Assembly (NCBI GenBank): GCA_963803545.1
Contig: CAWDMX010000004.1
Location: 806,001 to 870,000, forward strand
Source of the DNA: Legionella_C sp963803545
GTDB taxonomy: Bacteria > Pseudomonadota > Gammaproteobacteria > Legionellales > Legionellaceae
Length of the DNA: 64,000 nucleotides
Reading direction: 5' to 3'
Translations under genes and position numbers: made by a program
In this document: positions 19,131 to 29,195 of the stretch, piece by piece
Position numbering within the stretch: position 1 is the first letter of the stretch
Layout of the letters: the number at the start of each line of letters is the position of its first letter
Notes under the pieces: model-generated
Database searches by the model: none
The model's input: the letters and a program-made list of their open reading frames with translations, nothing else
Told to the model about the DNA's origin: nothing

Positions 19131-20708
19131 CTAATGCTCTCTTGTTGCTGAAAAGCTAATTTTAGGGTAACGCTCTTGTGCAATGGTAAGATTTACCCGG
19201 GTTGGAGCCAGATAAATTAAAGCATCACTTCCATCCAGTGCTAAATTATCAAAAGCTTTATCGCGAAACTCATTCAAGGTTTTATCGTCTTCAGCGTACA
19301 CCCAGCGAGCGCAGCTAACACTGACTGATTCATAAATGCAATCAACCTTATATTCGTGCAACAAGCGATGAGCAACTACGTCAAATTGGAGTATTCCAAC
19401 AGCGCCTAGGATTAATTGATTGCTGTTAAGGGGTCTAAAAAATTGCGTAGCACCCTCTTCGGAAAGCTCAATTAAACCTTTGATCAGTGCTTTACTTTTA
19501 AGCGGATCGCACAAACGCACCGAGCGGTACAACTCTGGGGCAAAATTCGGAATGCCTGTAAACTTCAGTGTTTCACCTTGGGTAAAGGTGTCGCCAATGC
19601 GAATGCTGCCGTGATTGTGCAAGCCAATGATATCCCCGGCTACCGCCAAATCCGCGTGCGTTCTATCCCCGGCCATAAACGTCAGCGCATTGCTAATTTG
19701 CATTTCCTTACCCAATCGCAAATTATTTAATTTCATTCCTTTTCGAAAAGTACCCGAACATATTCGTAAAAAAGCGATGCGATCCCGATGCTTAGGATCC
19801 ATATTGGCCTGTATTTTAAACACAAAACCACTAAAATTCGGCTCATCCGCCTCAACGGTACGCTCAACGGCTAAACGTGGCTGTGGCTCGGGGGCGTACA
19901 AAGCAAAGTCATCTAATAAAGCCTTGATTCCGAAGTTATTGATTGCCGAACCAAAATAAACAGGCGTAACTCTGCCCGCTAAGTATTCTTTAACGTTAAA
20001 AGCGGTAGAAGCGCCTTTAACTAATTCAATTTCCTCGCGCAACTCTTGTGCTTGGCGGCCTAATAGTTCATTGAGTAAAGGATTATCAAGACCTTTTATT
20101 TGTTGGCCTTCTTGCTTTTCAGCGTTTTTACCCGATTGATAAAGATATACTACGTCGTGATACAAATGATAAATACCTTTAAAGCGTTTTCCCATCCCTA
20201 TTGGCCAGGTAATAGGCGCGCATTTTATGCGTAGCACAGCCTCTACTTCGTCCAGTAAATTAATGGGTTCCTGCCCTTCTCGATCCAATTTATTAATAAA
20301 GGTCATTATAGGCGTGTCGCGCAAACGGCACACTTCCATGAGCTTGATGGTTCTGTTTTCAACACCCTTTGCCGCATCAATAACCATCAACGCCGAATCA
20401 ACAGCGGTTAAAGTACGGTAGGTATCTTCTGAAAAATCCTCATGCCCCGGTGTATCCAATAAATTCATGATATGCCCGTTGTGAGGGAACTGCATCACCG
20501 AAGTCGTTATTGAAATCCCGCGTTCTTTTTCCATTTCCATCCAATCGGATGTTGCGTGCCGCTGAGCTTTTCGTCCTTTAACGGTTCCGGCTAATTGAAT
20601 AGCGCCACCGAATAGTAAAAGTTTTTCAGTGACGGTTGTTTTACCGGCATCGGGATGTGAAATAATGGCAAAGGTTCGACGTTTGTGAAAATCTTCGTAG
20701 GCATCCAT
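19131..20708 (-). CDS. prfC: peptide chain release factor 3
   Basis: The 525-residue GTPase recycles RF1/RF2 from the ribosome. The GTP-binding motifs are G1 SHPDAGKTTVTEKLLL, the effector region with RGISITTSVM, G3 LLDTPGHEDFSEDTYR and G4 TFINKLDREGQ. The following domains (FSGFVFKIQANMDPKHRDRIAFLRI) are RF3-type, and the size matches the family. It is divergent from sdaA across a 280-base gap. Confidence 0.97.
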   Translation of the reverse strand: MDAYEDFHKRRTFAIISHPDAGKTTVTEKLLLFGGAIQLAGTVKGRKAQRHATSDWMEMEKERGISITTSVMQFPHNGHIMNLLDTPGHEDFSEDTYRTLTAVDSALMVIDAAKGVENRTIKLMEVCRLRDTPIMTFINKLDREGQEPINLLDEVEAVLRIKCAPITWPIGMGKRFKGIYHLYHDVVYLYQSGKNAEKQEGQQIKGLDNPLLNELLGRQAQELREEIELVKGASTAFNVKEYLAGRVTPVYFGSAINNFGIKALLDDFALYAPEPQPRLAVERTVEADEPNFSGFVFKIQANMDPKHRDRIAFLRICSGTFRKGMKLNNLRLGKEMQISNALTFMAGDRTHADLAVAGDIIGLHNHGSIRIGDTFTQGETLKFTGIPNFAPELYRSVRLCDPLKSKALIKGLIELSEEGATQFFRPLNSNQLILGAVGILQFDVVAHRLLHEYKVDCIYESVSVSCARWVYAEDDKTLNEFRDKAFDNLALDGSDALIYLAPTRVNLTIAQERYPKISFSATREH

Positions 20709-20901
20709 AAAAAACTCAAATATTCTAAAAAGCGAGAGTTTAAGGTAAATACAAACAGGTTACAATTGAATGTTGCGTTGGTGGTGATGACAAATAACTG
20801 AACTCATGTGTGGTAATTTTCCTACTTCACTCTAGTTGAGTTGAAGAATTGGTTTTAATGCTGACACACCATGATCATGCCGACAACCCGAACTTTTAGG
20901 C

Positions 20902-20907
20902 TATAAT
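20902..20907 (+). promoter_or_regulatory. candidate -10 box for sdaA
   Basis: A perfect TATAAT lies 82-87 bases upstream of the sdaA start. No good -35 is visible at the normal spacing, so the promoter, if real, may depend on an activator. Confidence 0.3.
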
Positions 20908-20988
20908 TTACACAGCAACAGGTAAACTCGTTGTGAAAGCGCTCGTGTAGAGTTATTATGCCGCAACTTTAAAAATTGGAAATTTATT

Positions 20989-22365
20989 ATGGGAATTAGC
21001 ATATTCGATTTATTTTCAATAGGAATTGGACCATCCAGTTCGCACACCGTCGGACCAATGATTGCCGCCAATACCTTTGTTTCAATGATGAAAGATAGCT
21101 TTATTTTAGATGCAACCGCAAGAATTAAAATTGAATTGTACGGCTCACTCGCCTTAACCGGCAAAGGACATGGAACGGATAAAGCGGTTTTAAACGGTTT
21201 AGAAGGCGCGAAACCCGAGACCTGCACTCCTGAGCAATTAATTCCTCGAATGCGCGAAATAATTGCTACTAAAAAACTCTGCTTAGACGGCTGTCACGAA
21301 ATCGATTTCGACAACAGCGTTGATTGTTTATTCCTGCAAAAAGAAATGCTTCCCAAACACAGCAATGGCCTGCGCTTCACAGCCTACGACGCGCAAGGTG
21401 CTATTCTACTTAGCCAAGTTTTTTACTCCATTGGTGGTGGCTTTATTGTAACCGATGAAGATTTTGATTCGGTTAACAGTGCAGATACAGCGGTTGCCTA
21501 CCCTTTTGCAACCGCTTTTGAACTGTTAAATCATTGCCATGAGCAACAGCTGACTATTGCGCAGTTAATGATGGCTAATGAATTAGCCTGGCGTTCGCAT
21601 GAGGCTGTTGAGCAAGGAATTCTAGCCATCGCCACGGTTATGATCGACTGCATTGATGCGGGATGCAAAACCCCCGGTGTTTTACCGGGGGGGTTATTGC
21701 TTAAAAGACGCGCTCCTGAATTGCATAAACGGCTAATAGAAAACAGAGGATTTCCGAGCGTTTTTGAAAAATCGGATATTATGAATCATCTGAATTTATA
21801 CGCCATGGCGGTTAACGAAGAGAACGCAGCCGGTGGACGTGTTGTGACCGCGCCCACCAATGGTGCAGCGGGAATTATTCCTGCTGTACTCAAGTATTTT
21901 CAGGAAGCGCACCACAAAGTTGCCAACAGCGATATTATCACCTACTTTTTAACGTCCGCGGCGGTGGGCATACTTTACAAAAAAGGAGCCAGCATATCCG
22001 GTGCCGAAGTAGGTTGCCAGGGAGAGGTAGGGGTTGCTTCGTCCATGGCTGCCGCAGGTCTAACCGCTGTTTTAGGAGGAACCCTAGAGCAAATTGAAAA
22101 CGCCGCCGAAATTGCCATGGAACATCATCTAGGTATGACCTGCGACCCCGTACTAGGTCTGGTGCAAATTCCTTGCATCGAACGCAATGCTATGGGCGCG
22201 GTAAAAGCTGTTAACGCCTGCCGCATGGCTTTAATAGGCGATGGCAAACATCAAATCCCACTCGATAAAGTTATCAAAACCATGAAAGAAATTGGCTTGG
22301 ATATGAACGATAAATACAAAGAAACAGCCAAAGGGGGGTTAGCTGTAAACCACCCAGAATGCTAA
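20989..22365 (+). CDS. sdaA: L-serine dehydratase, iron-sulfur type
   Basis: The 458-residue single-chain enzyme deaminates L-serine to pyruvate using a [4Fe-4S] cluster. Motifs: SIFDLFSIGIGPSSSHTVGPM at the N-terminus, GAKPETCTPEQ, APTNGAAGIIPAVLKYF, EVGCQGEVGVASSMAAAGL, and MTCDPVLGLVQIPCIERN, which holds cluster Cys residues. The chain ends in AVNHPEC; a C-terminal Cys acts as a tail-in-mouth ligand in this family. It would supply pyruvate for the ppsA product. Confidence 0.95.
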   Translation: MGISIFDLFSIGIGPSSSHTVGPMIAANTFVSMMKDSFILDATARIKIELYGSLALTGKGHGTDKAVLNGLEGAKPETCTPEQLIPRMREIIATKKLCLDGCHEIDFDNSVDCLFLQKEMLPKHSNGLRFTAYDAQGAILLSQVFYSIGGGFIVTDEDFDSVNSADTAVAYPFATAFELLNHCHEQQLTIAQLMMANELAWRSHEAVEQGILAIATVMIDCIDAGCKTPGVLPGGLLLKRRAPELHKRLIENRGFPSVFEKSDIMNHLNLYAMAVNEENAAGGRVVTAPTNGAAGIIPAVLKYFQEAHHKVANSDIITYFLTSAAVGILYKKGASISGAEVGCQGEVGVASSMAAAGLTAVLGGTLEQIENAAEIAMEHHLGMTCDPVLGLVQIPCIERNAMGAVKAVNACRMALIGDGKHQIPLDKVIKTMKEIGLDMNDKYKETAKGGLAVNHPEC

Positions 22366-22537
22366 GGCTTACTCTCCGAAATCGGTCCTCTATTGCAGGA
22401 CCTAAGTAGTTCGGCGCATCCAAAACACCGCTAACATTTAGTGTAAAAATCGTATTGCTTAAGATTTGTTTATACCCGAACTTTTTGACAAAACCCCAAT
22501 ATGCTGTATTATTAATCAATTTAAAGAGGGCTATACG

Positions 22538-24820
22538 ATGACTTTAGATAAATTTGATTCATTTGCACCCGACGATAGGTTAACCTTTGAGCATATAAAA
22601 ACTATCAAACGCAAAACTGGAAAAAAAATTAATTCCGCACGATTGTCGGCGATAATTGATGAGGAACTTACCTTTAAAGTTACTTACACAACCACTTTAG
22701 AAAAGCGAGACAACTCCTATTATTTTTCTGAGACCAAAACGATTGAGCGTATTATTGGAGCCCATGACCTTAATAAAAACCCGTACCATGAAACCTTATA
22801 CTTAAGCGAAAATGGAACGTATGCTGCAGCAGCTCCGATGGAAGATGATGAAGCTCAATCTCCACAAAATTATTCGGAAAATATTTGCGACGAGCACGGA
22901 GAAATAAAAGGAAAGTTTGCCTATCTTCAAACGCTTTTAAACTGCACTCAAACTCTCGAAGAAAGAGATGCGCCCTCGTACAATACGCCTCCTACCTTAC
23001 CCGGGGGTTGGCGCGAAATCCCTTCTGCAATCGCTGTTTTTTTTAAATGGTTGGCGCGTAAAATTCTTCTAGATACCCCTTGGATTGGTTACCCTATAAG
23101 CTGGTTAATAACCACTATTGCTAATAGTGAAAACCCCCATTACGTCTCTAATCCCTCGGTGCAATTGGGTAAAACCTTACGAAATTTGATTTTTCCTGGT
23201 GGCTCTGACAAACCTGTATTTATCCCAAAAAATGAACATGAAGGGGCTAAAATTGTAATTGGCCCCGTTTTTTATGCGCAAATTAAGGCTTTGAAAAAAT
23301 TTGATTACCTCTACAGGCAACCTTTTACGCAGCAGTCTATCAAGTTCAACGCGGTTGAGGATGTAACCTGCACTATTAGAGGTCAAGAGTGTAACTTATC
23401 AACAATTTATGGCCAAAATAGCTTGGTGGACAATCCCATCGATGCAACCCATATTCTTTACTTCAATGGAAACAGCGGAACCTATCAACAAGATTACCGA
23501 TACGCCGCAGAAGACGCGCTTCGATTTTCAACTGAGCACAATTTATTATTACTAGACTGTGGAACGGAAGATGAAAAATTTGATAAGGTAATGAAAACCA
23601 AGTATAAAAACGATCTTTTAGTGTTGTTTAAAGGCCGTTACTATTTCTTTAACGCTCAGGATAAAACCTATGAAAAAATAGAATTTTCCAACCTTGATGC
23701 ACTCGCCAACCAGCAGTTAATCGCGCTCACAAACAGATGCACATCACAAGCGCAGTTTGCCAATCAATTTGATATCTCTTTTTTAAAAGAGCACGCCCTA
23801 CTTGCTGGTACCCATGAAAAAATACCCTTACCAGGGCAACCTGTTGCCGTAACATTGTTCAACTACCCAGGGGTGCTAGACAGCCAAGGTAAGGTTGAGA
23901 TTACCGAGGATTTATTTGAATCGGCTCGAGCTCAAGTGGAATATTTACATCATAACCGACACATACCTTATGACAAAATTGTCCTAAAAGGCGGCTCAAT
24001 GGGCGGGGGCGTTTCTGCAACTGTTGCAGCCCATTACGCAAAACGTGGTATTTTCTTGCGACTTTATTTAACCAACCCCATTGGTTCGACCCCCGATACT
24101 GGAAAATTTTATTTAAATAAAGCTTTAGGCAACAACTGGTTCTCTACAATTATTTCATCCTTAGCCAAGCCTTTTATAAAATTAGGTACATGGGGTTCTG
24201 AGTGGACTATAGATACAGGTAAAGCCTTCTATTCTCTTCCTGTTTCTAAACGGTTTTACGCAGTTGTGCGCTCTCCAAAAGCGCATCGCGACCAGTACGG
24301 CGCCGTCGATGATAAGGTATTAGGGTTAGGATTGCTTGGAACGCCTGAAAAACTGTGGAATCGTTTCCTTACAAAAATCGGATTTCACGGCGATGATGCA
24401 CGACGCAACCACCCGCGCAACAATCGTAATCAAAAAATGATGGTTGTGGATGCAACCCAACAATGCGCCGATCCTACAACCGGTAAATTAGTATACGCCC
24501 CCAAGGTGTGCGGTCATGCTGTAGCAAATTGTCTTTATCTGAGTCCCGATGGCCGATTTTATAACCCTAATAAACTTGGAGAAGACTCCAAAAGCAAAAA
24601 AATATTCAGCGTTAATCCTGAGGGTGAGGGTAAGCATAAGAGCCAAAACAGCCCCATGATTGGGCTGTTTCATCAGAATCCTGATCAAAAGTCTGGTCCA
24701 AATTTGGGTGCGAAGGCTCTTGCACGAGAATCAGCGGGAGTATTTCGTCAGACTGTATTTAATACCAACATTAAGGCAGGTGCTGGAATATACCGTTCAT
24801 CACCACCCAACCCTCTTTAA
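22538..24820 (+). CDS. large protein with serine-hydrolase (alpha/beta hydrolase) motif, effector candidate
   Basis: The 760-residue product has no signal peptide. After ~150 hydrophilic residues there is an amphipathic/hydrophobic region (AVFFKWLARKILL, YPISWLITTIA). A hydrolase-like core follows: THILYFNGNSGTYQQDYRYA, LLLLDCGTEDE, and the nucleophile-elbow-type KGGSMGGGVSATVAAHYA with Ser near residue 487 (GxSxG). A later VCGHAVANC could hold a His, but I cannot assign the triad. The ATG at 22538 is chosen for its upstream AAAGAGGG. Size, orphan position and style resemble Dot/Icm-type effectors with hydrolase folds; that role is inference. Confidence 0.7.
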   Translation: MTLDKFDSFAPDDRLTFEHIKTIKRKTGKKINSARLSAIIDEELTFKVTYTTTLEKRDNSYYFSETKTIERIIGAHDLNKNPYHETLYLSENGTYAAAAPMEDDEAQSPQNYSENICDEHGEIKGKFAYLQTLLNCTQTLEERDAPSYNTPPTLPGGWREIPSAIAVFFKWLARKILLDTPWIGYPISWLITTIANSENPHYVSNPSVQLGKTLRNLIFPGGSDKPVFIPKNEHEGAKIVIGPVFYAQIKALKKFDYLYRQPFTQQSIKFNAVEDVTCTIRGQECNLSTIYGQNSLVDNPIDATHILYFNGNSGTYQQDYRYAAEDALRFSTEHNLLLLDCGTEDEKFDKVMKTKYKNDLLVLFKGRYYFFNAQDKTYEKIEFSNLDALANQQLIALTNRCTSQAQFANQFDISFLKEHALLAGTHEKIPLPGQPVAVTLFNYPGVLDSQGKVEITEDLFESARAQVEYLHHNRHIPYDKIVLKGGSMGGGVSATVAAHYAKRGIFLRLYLTNPIGSTPDTGKFYLNKALGNNWFSTIISSLAKPFIKLGTWGSEWTIDTGKAFYSLPVSKRFYAVVRSPKAHRDQYGAVDDKVLGLGLLGTPEKLWNRFLTKIGFHGDDARRNHPRNNRNQKMMVVDATQQCADPTTGKLVYAPKVCGHAVANCLYLSPDGRFYNPNKLGEDSKSKKIFSVNPEGEGKHKSQNSPMIGLFHQNPDQKSGPNLGAKALARESAGVFRQTVFNTNIKAGAGIYRSSPPNPL

Positions 24821-24899
24821 CTAATTAACGCGGGCGTTCTTAAGGGTTCACTGCCCACCAACGGGCTTAAAAGTATTAGCGATGCGTGCTGAGCTTAAT

Positions 24900-26207
24900 T
24901 CAAGCCGGTACGCCGTTAGAGGTATTTGTGTTAAAAAATAAGTTGTAACAATACTGGTGGGAATCTCGATAAAAAGCATCCGCAATTGCATAACCCACCA
25001 CTACCGCCAATACCTCATTTATATAAATCAGCGGTATTTCTTGGCGACACCAGGTGGGAACCGCCCATTCTTGCCACAATTTTTTCAGTGTTTTAGTTTG
25101 TTTGTGCAACACAATCCGCTCACCGTTTTGACGCCATCGAATCTCCACTGAGCTTCCAGGGGGAATATATACCCCGCTTAGGTTTTTGCAGGCTTGCAAG
25201 CTTCCGAGAGGCGTCGCACACGTATCGGGAAAACGGTTCCAAACAATCGTGTTAGTAGGGCAAGTTTTACGAGCCCTCACCAGATATAAAAAATTTTTAT
25301 AGCGGCGGAAGGAATAATTTCCGAAGCGGACTATAGGATTTGCATCATTAGAGGCATCGATGCACTCCTTTTTTAAGCGCGCGAGTGTTGCCGAACTGGG
25401 ATAAGCAACCGCGTTCTTTTTCAACCAACAACGCATTACATTGGCTAACTCTAGAGCGTTTAAGGGCTGTAACAGGGCAATATCAAGCTTCCAAACGCGG
25501 TCTAACTCAGGATAATTATTATGGGCAAGCTCCATCAGCTGTACTTGCGCATCCTGGCAGTGCCTTGCGGCTCTGCTTAAACTCATGACGGCAGCCGGCC
25601 ATTTTTTTTCAATTAAAGGGAGTACTGTGTGGCGGATGTAATTGCGCGCAAAGACCTGTTCATTATTACTGGCGTCCTCAATCCAACTTAAACCTTGGTC
25701 CGCGCCGTATTTTTCAAGCATTTCTCGTGAGTAACCCAGCAAAGGCCTGCACACCCAACCATTTTCTGTTCGTTTAAGAGCTTGCATCGCAGCTAGCCCA
25801 TCAATGCCCGCGCCTCTGAATAATTGCAGCAGTACCGTTTCAGCCTGATCGTTGCGATGATGAGCCAACAGTAAACAATCTTGAGCACCCATTTCGGAAA
25901 AAAGAGCTTCGTAACGAGCATTACGTGCGTTTTCTTCTAGGTTTTTCAAGGGAATATTGGTTGTTTTTTTGATAATTATCGGGATATTTAACTGGGCGCA
26001 TTGACGCTGACAATGGTTTTGCCACGCCAAAGCATGCACACTTAACCCGTGATTCACATGGATAGCCTTGATTTTTGTTTTTAATTCGGAGTGCGCTAGC
26101 ACATGCAAAAGCACGCTCGAATCTAAACCTCCGCTGTAGCCAACGTAAAGCTGGCTAACCGCCGATTGGGGTGGCAGCTCGTGAATAATTTTTTGAAAAT
26201 CAATCAC
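24900..26207 (-). CDS. tilS: tRNA(Ile)-lysidine synthetase TilS
   Basis: The ~435-residue product modifies the CAU anticodon of tRNA-Ile2 with lysine so that it reads AUA. The PP-loop motif SGGLDSSVLLHVL is near the N-terminus, followed by AIHVNHGLS, LLLAHHRNDQAETVLLQLFRG and RPLLGYSREMLE; the C-terminal substrate domain (WRQNGERI) follows. I favour the GTG at 26207, which overlaps the accA stop by eight bases; an ATG-like start at 26246 would overlap accA by 47 bases. Co-transcription with accA is likely. Confidence 0.93.
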   Translation of the reverse strand: MIDFQKIIHELPPQSAVSQLYVGYSGGLDSSVLLHVLAHSELKTKIKAIHVNHGLSVHALAWQNHCQRQCAQLNIPIIIKKTTNIPLKNLEENARNARYEALFSEMGAQDCLLLAHHRNDQAETVLLQLFRGAGIDGLAAMQALKRTENGWVCRPLLGYSREMLEKYGADQGLSWIEDASNNEQVFARNYIRHTVLPLIEKKWPAAVMSLSRAARHCQDAQVQLMELAHNNYPELDRVWKLDIALLQPLNALELANVMRCWLKKNAVAYPSSATLARLKKECIDASNDANPIVRFGNYSFRRYKNFLYLVRARKTCPTNTIVWNRFPDTCATPLGSLQACKNLSGVYIPPGSSVEIRWRQNGERIVLHKQTKTLKKLWQEWAVPTWCRQEIPLIYINEVLAVVVGYAIADAFYRDSHQYCYNLFFNTNTSNGVPA

Positions 26208-27153
26208 AAGCACCCATAGCCATAAATTTTTGGTACCGTTTATCAAGCAATTGTTGCGTAGTTAAGCTGTTTAATTCCGCAAGTTCATTTTTTAGCCGTA
26301 TTTTCAAGTCCCGCGCCATTGAAACTAAATCGCGATGCGCACCACCTAAAGGCTCAGGAATAACGCTATCCACAAGACCATGCTTAAATATTATATCAGC
26401 CGTTATCCCCATAGCCTTTGCAGCCTCATCGGCTTTAGCCGCGTCTTTCCATAAAATGGAAGCACAACCTTCCGGTGAAATTACGGAATAAATTCCGTAT
26501 TGCAGCATCAACACTCGATCACCAACACCAATGGCAAGCGCACCGCCAGAACCCGCCTCACCGGTTACGGTACAAATAATAGGCGTTTCTAAGCGCGCCA
26601 TTTCCATAAGGTTTCGGGCAATCGCCTCAGACTGATTGCGCTCTTCAGCGCCAATTCCTGGATAGGCACCAGCTGTATCAATAAAAGTGAAAACGGGGAT
26701 TTTAAATTTTTCAGCCATGCGCATTAATCGCAGCGCTTTTCGGTATTCTTCCGGCCGAGCCATGCCGAAATTTCGGTACACCTTTTCTTTGGTACGCTTG
26801 CCTTTTTGATGGCCTAAAACCATAACTGGAACTCCATCCAAGCGAGCAAGACCACCAATGATAGCCGGAGCATTCGAATAATGCCTATCACCGTGCAACT
26901 CTTGAAAGTCCGTAAATATATGCTCTAGGTAGTCCGTGGTCTGCGGTCGTAAAGGATGGCGGGCCATTTGAGCTACCTGCCAGGGTTGAAGATTAGCCAA
27001 TATTGAAGCAGTAAGCTCTTCACTTTTAGCTTCAAGGCGTAAAATTTCCTCACTCAAGTTCACTTCACTATCATCGCCTACCATCTGTAAAGCGCGTATT
27101 TTTTGATTTAATTCTTCTATAGGTTGTTCAAAATCCAGAAATTGACGACTCAT
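26200..27153 (-). CDS. accA: acetyl-CoA carboxylase carboxyltransferase subunit alpha
   Basis: The 317-residue product transfers carboxyl from biotin to acetyl-CoA in fatty acid synthesis. Family motifs: [81 protein letters not shown]-like, [23 protein letters not shown] and [16 protein letters not shown]. The length matches E. coli AccA. It is divergent from the phosphopantetheinyl transferase gene across only 28 bases, so the two promoters must overlap neighbouring coding DNA. Confidence 0.97.
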   Translation of the reverse strand: [317 protein letters not shown]

Positions 27154-27181
27154 TGATTACTCATTTGGTGAATTTATTTTC

Positions 27182-27982
27182 ATGCGTTATGATAACCGTA
27201 ACTTTAATTTGTTACCAGGCTTTACACTGAACACACTGCTACATCCCGAAAATTTTTTATCATTTAGCGCCGATGATTGCCAATTAATCGCATCCCGCAT
27301 TGATATATGGCAATTTACACTGAGTCCTTTTTTAAAAGAAACCAGTTTTTTTTTGAATAATGAGGAAAATACCCGCGCCAATCGTTTTCATTTTATTCGA
27401 CACAAACACCGCTTTACAATGTGCCGGGCATTTTTACGTTTAATTCTTGCACGTTATTTACAGCTTAATCCTAAAAAAATAGACGTCCGTTACGCACAGT
27501 ATGGAAAACCGGAGGTAGAACGAGACTCAATTCAATTTAACGTAAGCCACTCGGGAGAATTATGCTTGATAGCGGTTGGCCGTGTGCATGCATTAGGGAT
27601 CGACATTGAAAATTTTTCAGATAGACCTTATGTCGGCATTGCTAAAGATTTATTTTCAGAGTTGGAATATCAGCAATTATTAGCCGCTCCTGAGCCTTTG
27701 AAAAAGCCCTTGTTTTTCTCTATTTGGTCGCAAAAAGAAGCTTTTATCAAAGCAGTTGGAATGGGGCTTTCCTATCCCACACAGCAGTTTAGCGTTCCCC
27801 TGTATTCTAAAAGCGCGTCTTGCGTTTCTGACTCACTATCTGAACAAACCTGGCAGTTATTAGCGTTTGCTCCCCATCAAGAGTGCGCCGCAGCGTTGTG
27901 CTTTAATAAAGAAATATTAGAAATTCGCAAGCTAATTCTTGATGAGCCTCTTTTACAAGCGATTATTGATGAAAGTTTATAA
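27182..27982 (+). CDS. 4'-phosphopantetheinyl transferase, Sfp type
   Basis: The 266-residue product transfers the phosphopantetheine arm from CoA to carrier proteins. The diagnostic motifs are present: FNVSHSGELCLIAVG, GIDIENFSD (metal-binding D-x-E), and FFSIWSQKEAFIKAVGMGLS (W-x-x-K-E-(A/S)-x-x-K). The length fits the Sfp/EntD-like group and not short AcpS, so it may serve acyl carrier protein, a secondary pathway, or both. The end overlaps the start of birA. Confidence 0.92.
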   Translation: MRYDNRNFNLLPGFTLNTLLHPENFLSFSADDCQLIASRIDIWQFTLSPFLKETSFFLNNEENTRANRFHFIRHKHRFTMCRAFLRLILARYLQLNPKKIDVRYAQYGKPEVERDSIQFNVSHSGELCLIAVGRVHALGIDIENFSDRPYVGIAKDLFSELEYQQLLAAPEPLKKPLFFSIWSQKEAFIKAVGMGLSYPTQQFSVPLYSKSASCVSDSLSEQTWQLLAFAPHQECAAALCFNKEILEIRKLILDEPLLQAIIDESL

Positions 27983-28952
27983 CACTTTACAGTTACGCCT
28001 TCTAAAGTATCTGAATGGTAAAAATTCGGTTTGTAAAAATAAATTAGCCGCTTTATTTGAGTGCTCTGTCTTGGAGTTAAATAATGAAATAAGGGAGTTG
28101 ATTGCTTTAGGAGCACCCATTTACGACGCGCTTGAAACGATTAGCCTCCATAAGGCGATGCAAGCACTTGATGTTGAATCCATCAGCAACCAAATAAGTC
28201 GAAACCACTTCAAACCACCTCAATTATTAGTTTTTACTGAAGTTGATTCCACAAATAATTTTTTAAAAAAAATACCCCAAGTATCTGAGGTTCAGATTTG
28301 TTGTGCTGAGAAACAAACGCAAGGAAAAGGACGTTTTGGGAGAACGTGGGAGTCCCCTTTTGGTGAAAATATTTATTTCTCGTTGTTGCGGCCTTTACCG
28401 AAACCGATAAAAGACTTACCCGGCTTAAGCTTAGTCATCGGATTAGCAATAATAGCGTCGTTACGCCCTATTACAACCTCAATAATGCTGAAGTGGCCCA
28501 ATGATTTAATTTCTAATAATAAGAAGTTGGGTGGTATTTTAATTGAAACTAAAACCATTACGGAAAAAGACACGTGTTTAATAATTGGCATTGGCATTAA
28601 TGTAAACAGTGATTTTTGTAAAAGCGACTCACAATCGCAGTCTTGGCGCTCACTTTTTGATATAACCGGCATCCTTCATAATAGAAGTGAATTAATCGCT
28701 ACACTTTATCTGTATTTAGAGACGTACCTGGAAAAATTTTTAATGGGTGGTCTGGGTGCTTTTCTCGCTGAATGGCAACGCTATGATTTTTTAAAAGGAA
28801 AAATTACTACGGTTCTGACTAATAATCAAAAATTTGTGGGTTTAGTGGTGGGAATCAATAAAGAAGGATGGTTACACATGAAGGATTTGAATGGAAAAAG
28901 TCACTACTTTTCATCTGGAGACACAAGTATCAATGCGTTCGTTCCGAGCTAA
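27972..28952 (+). CDS. birA: biotin-protein ligase BirA
   Basis: The 326-residue product has an N-terminal winged-helix region (KNKLAALFECSVLELNNEIRELIALG) and a ligase domain with TEVDSTNNFLKK, the biotin/ATP loop KQTQGKGRFGRTWESPFGENIY, and LKWPNDLISNNKKLGGILIE. It attaches biotin to AccB and probably represses biotin genes through the winged helix. The start at 27972 (MKVYNTLQL) overlaps the preceding gene by 11 bases. accA, its partner pathway, is just upstream on the other strand. Confidence 0.95.
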   Translation, partial: KVYNTLQLRLLKYLNGKNSVCKNKLAALFECSVLELNNEIRELIALGAPIYDALETISLHKAMQALDVESISNQISRNHFKPPQLLVFTEVDSTNNFLKKIPQVSEVQICCAEKQTQGKGRFGRTWESPFGENIYFSLLRPLPKPIKDLPGLSLVIGLAIIASLRPITTSIMLKWPNDLISNNKKLGGILIETKTITEKDTCLIIGIGINVNSDFCKSDSQSQSWRSLFDITGILHNRSELIATLYLYLETYLEKFLMGGLGAFLAEWQRYDFLKGKITTVLTNNQKFVGLVVGINKEGWLHMKDLNGKSHYFSSGDTSINAFVPS

Positions 28953-28967
28953 TTATTCACTCGGAAC
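28941..28967. terminator. hairpin between convergent birA and csrA
   Basis: GTTCCGAG (28941-28948) and CTCGGAAC (28960-28967) form a perfect 8-bp stem with an 11-base loop that contains the birA stop codon. No T run follows on the plus strand. It may protect or end transcripts from birA. Confidence 0.4.
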
Positions 28968-28991
28968 AGGATGACTGCGAGGAAATCCGGG

Positions 28992-29195
28992 TTAAACTGT
29001 TTCGTCGTCGATTATGCTATCAGCACCTTGCTTTTCTTGCTGTATACGTAAATAAATTTCTTCACGATGAACCGATACATCTTTAGGGGCATTAATCCCT
29101 AATCGTACTTGATTGCCTTTAACACCTAATACAGTAATATTTACATCGTCACCAATAATTAGTGTCTCACCAATTCGCCGGGTTAAAATCAGCAT
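28992..29195 (-). CDS. csrA: carbon storage regulator CsrA
   Basis: The 67-residue RNA-binding protein begins MLILTRRIGETLIIGDDVN and contains VLGVKGNQVRLGINAPKDVSVHREEIY, the canonical CsrA core with the GxxG-like loop and the RNA-contacting VHREEIY. It binds GGA motifs in mRNA leaders and controls metabolism and life-cycle switching. A proper ribosome-binding sequence (AGGGAGAT) precedes the ATG. Confidence 0.97.
   Translation of the reverse strand: MLILTRRIGETLIIGDDVNITVLGVKGNQVRLGINAPKDVSVHREEIYLRIQQEKQGADSIIDDETV

Noticed and set aside
22380..22420. Hairpin GGTCCT/AGGACC after sdaA as a terminator
   Set aside because: The stem is only six bases, with no T run behind it; too weak to call.
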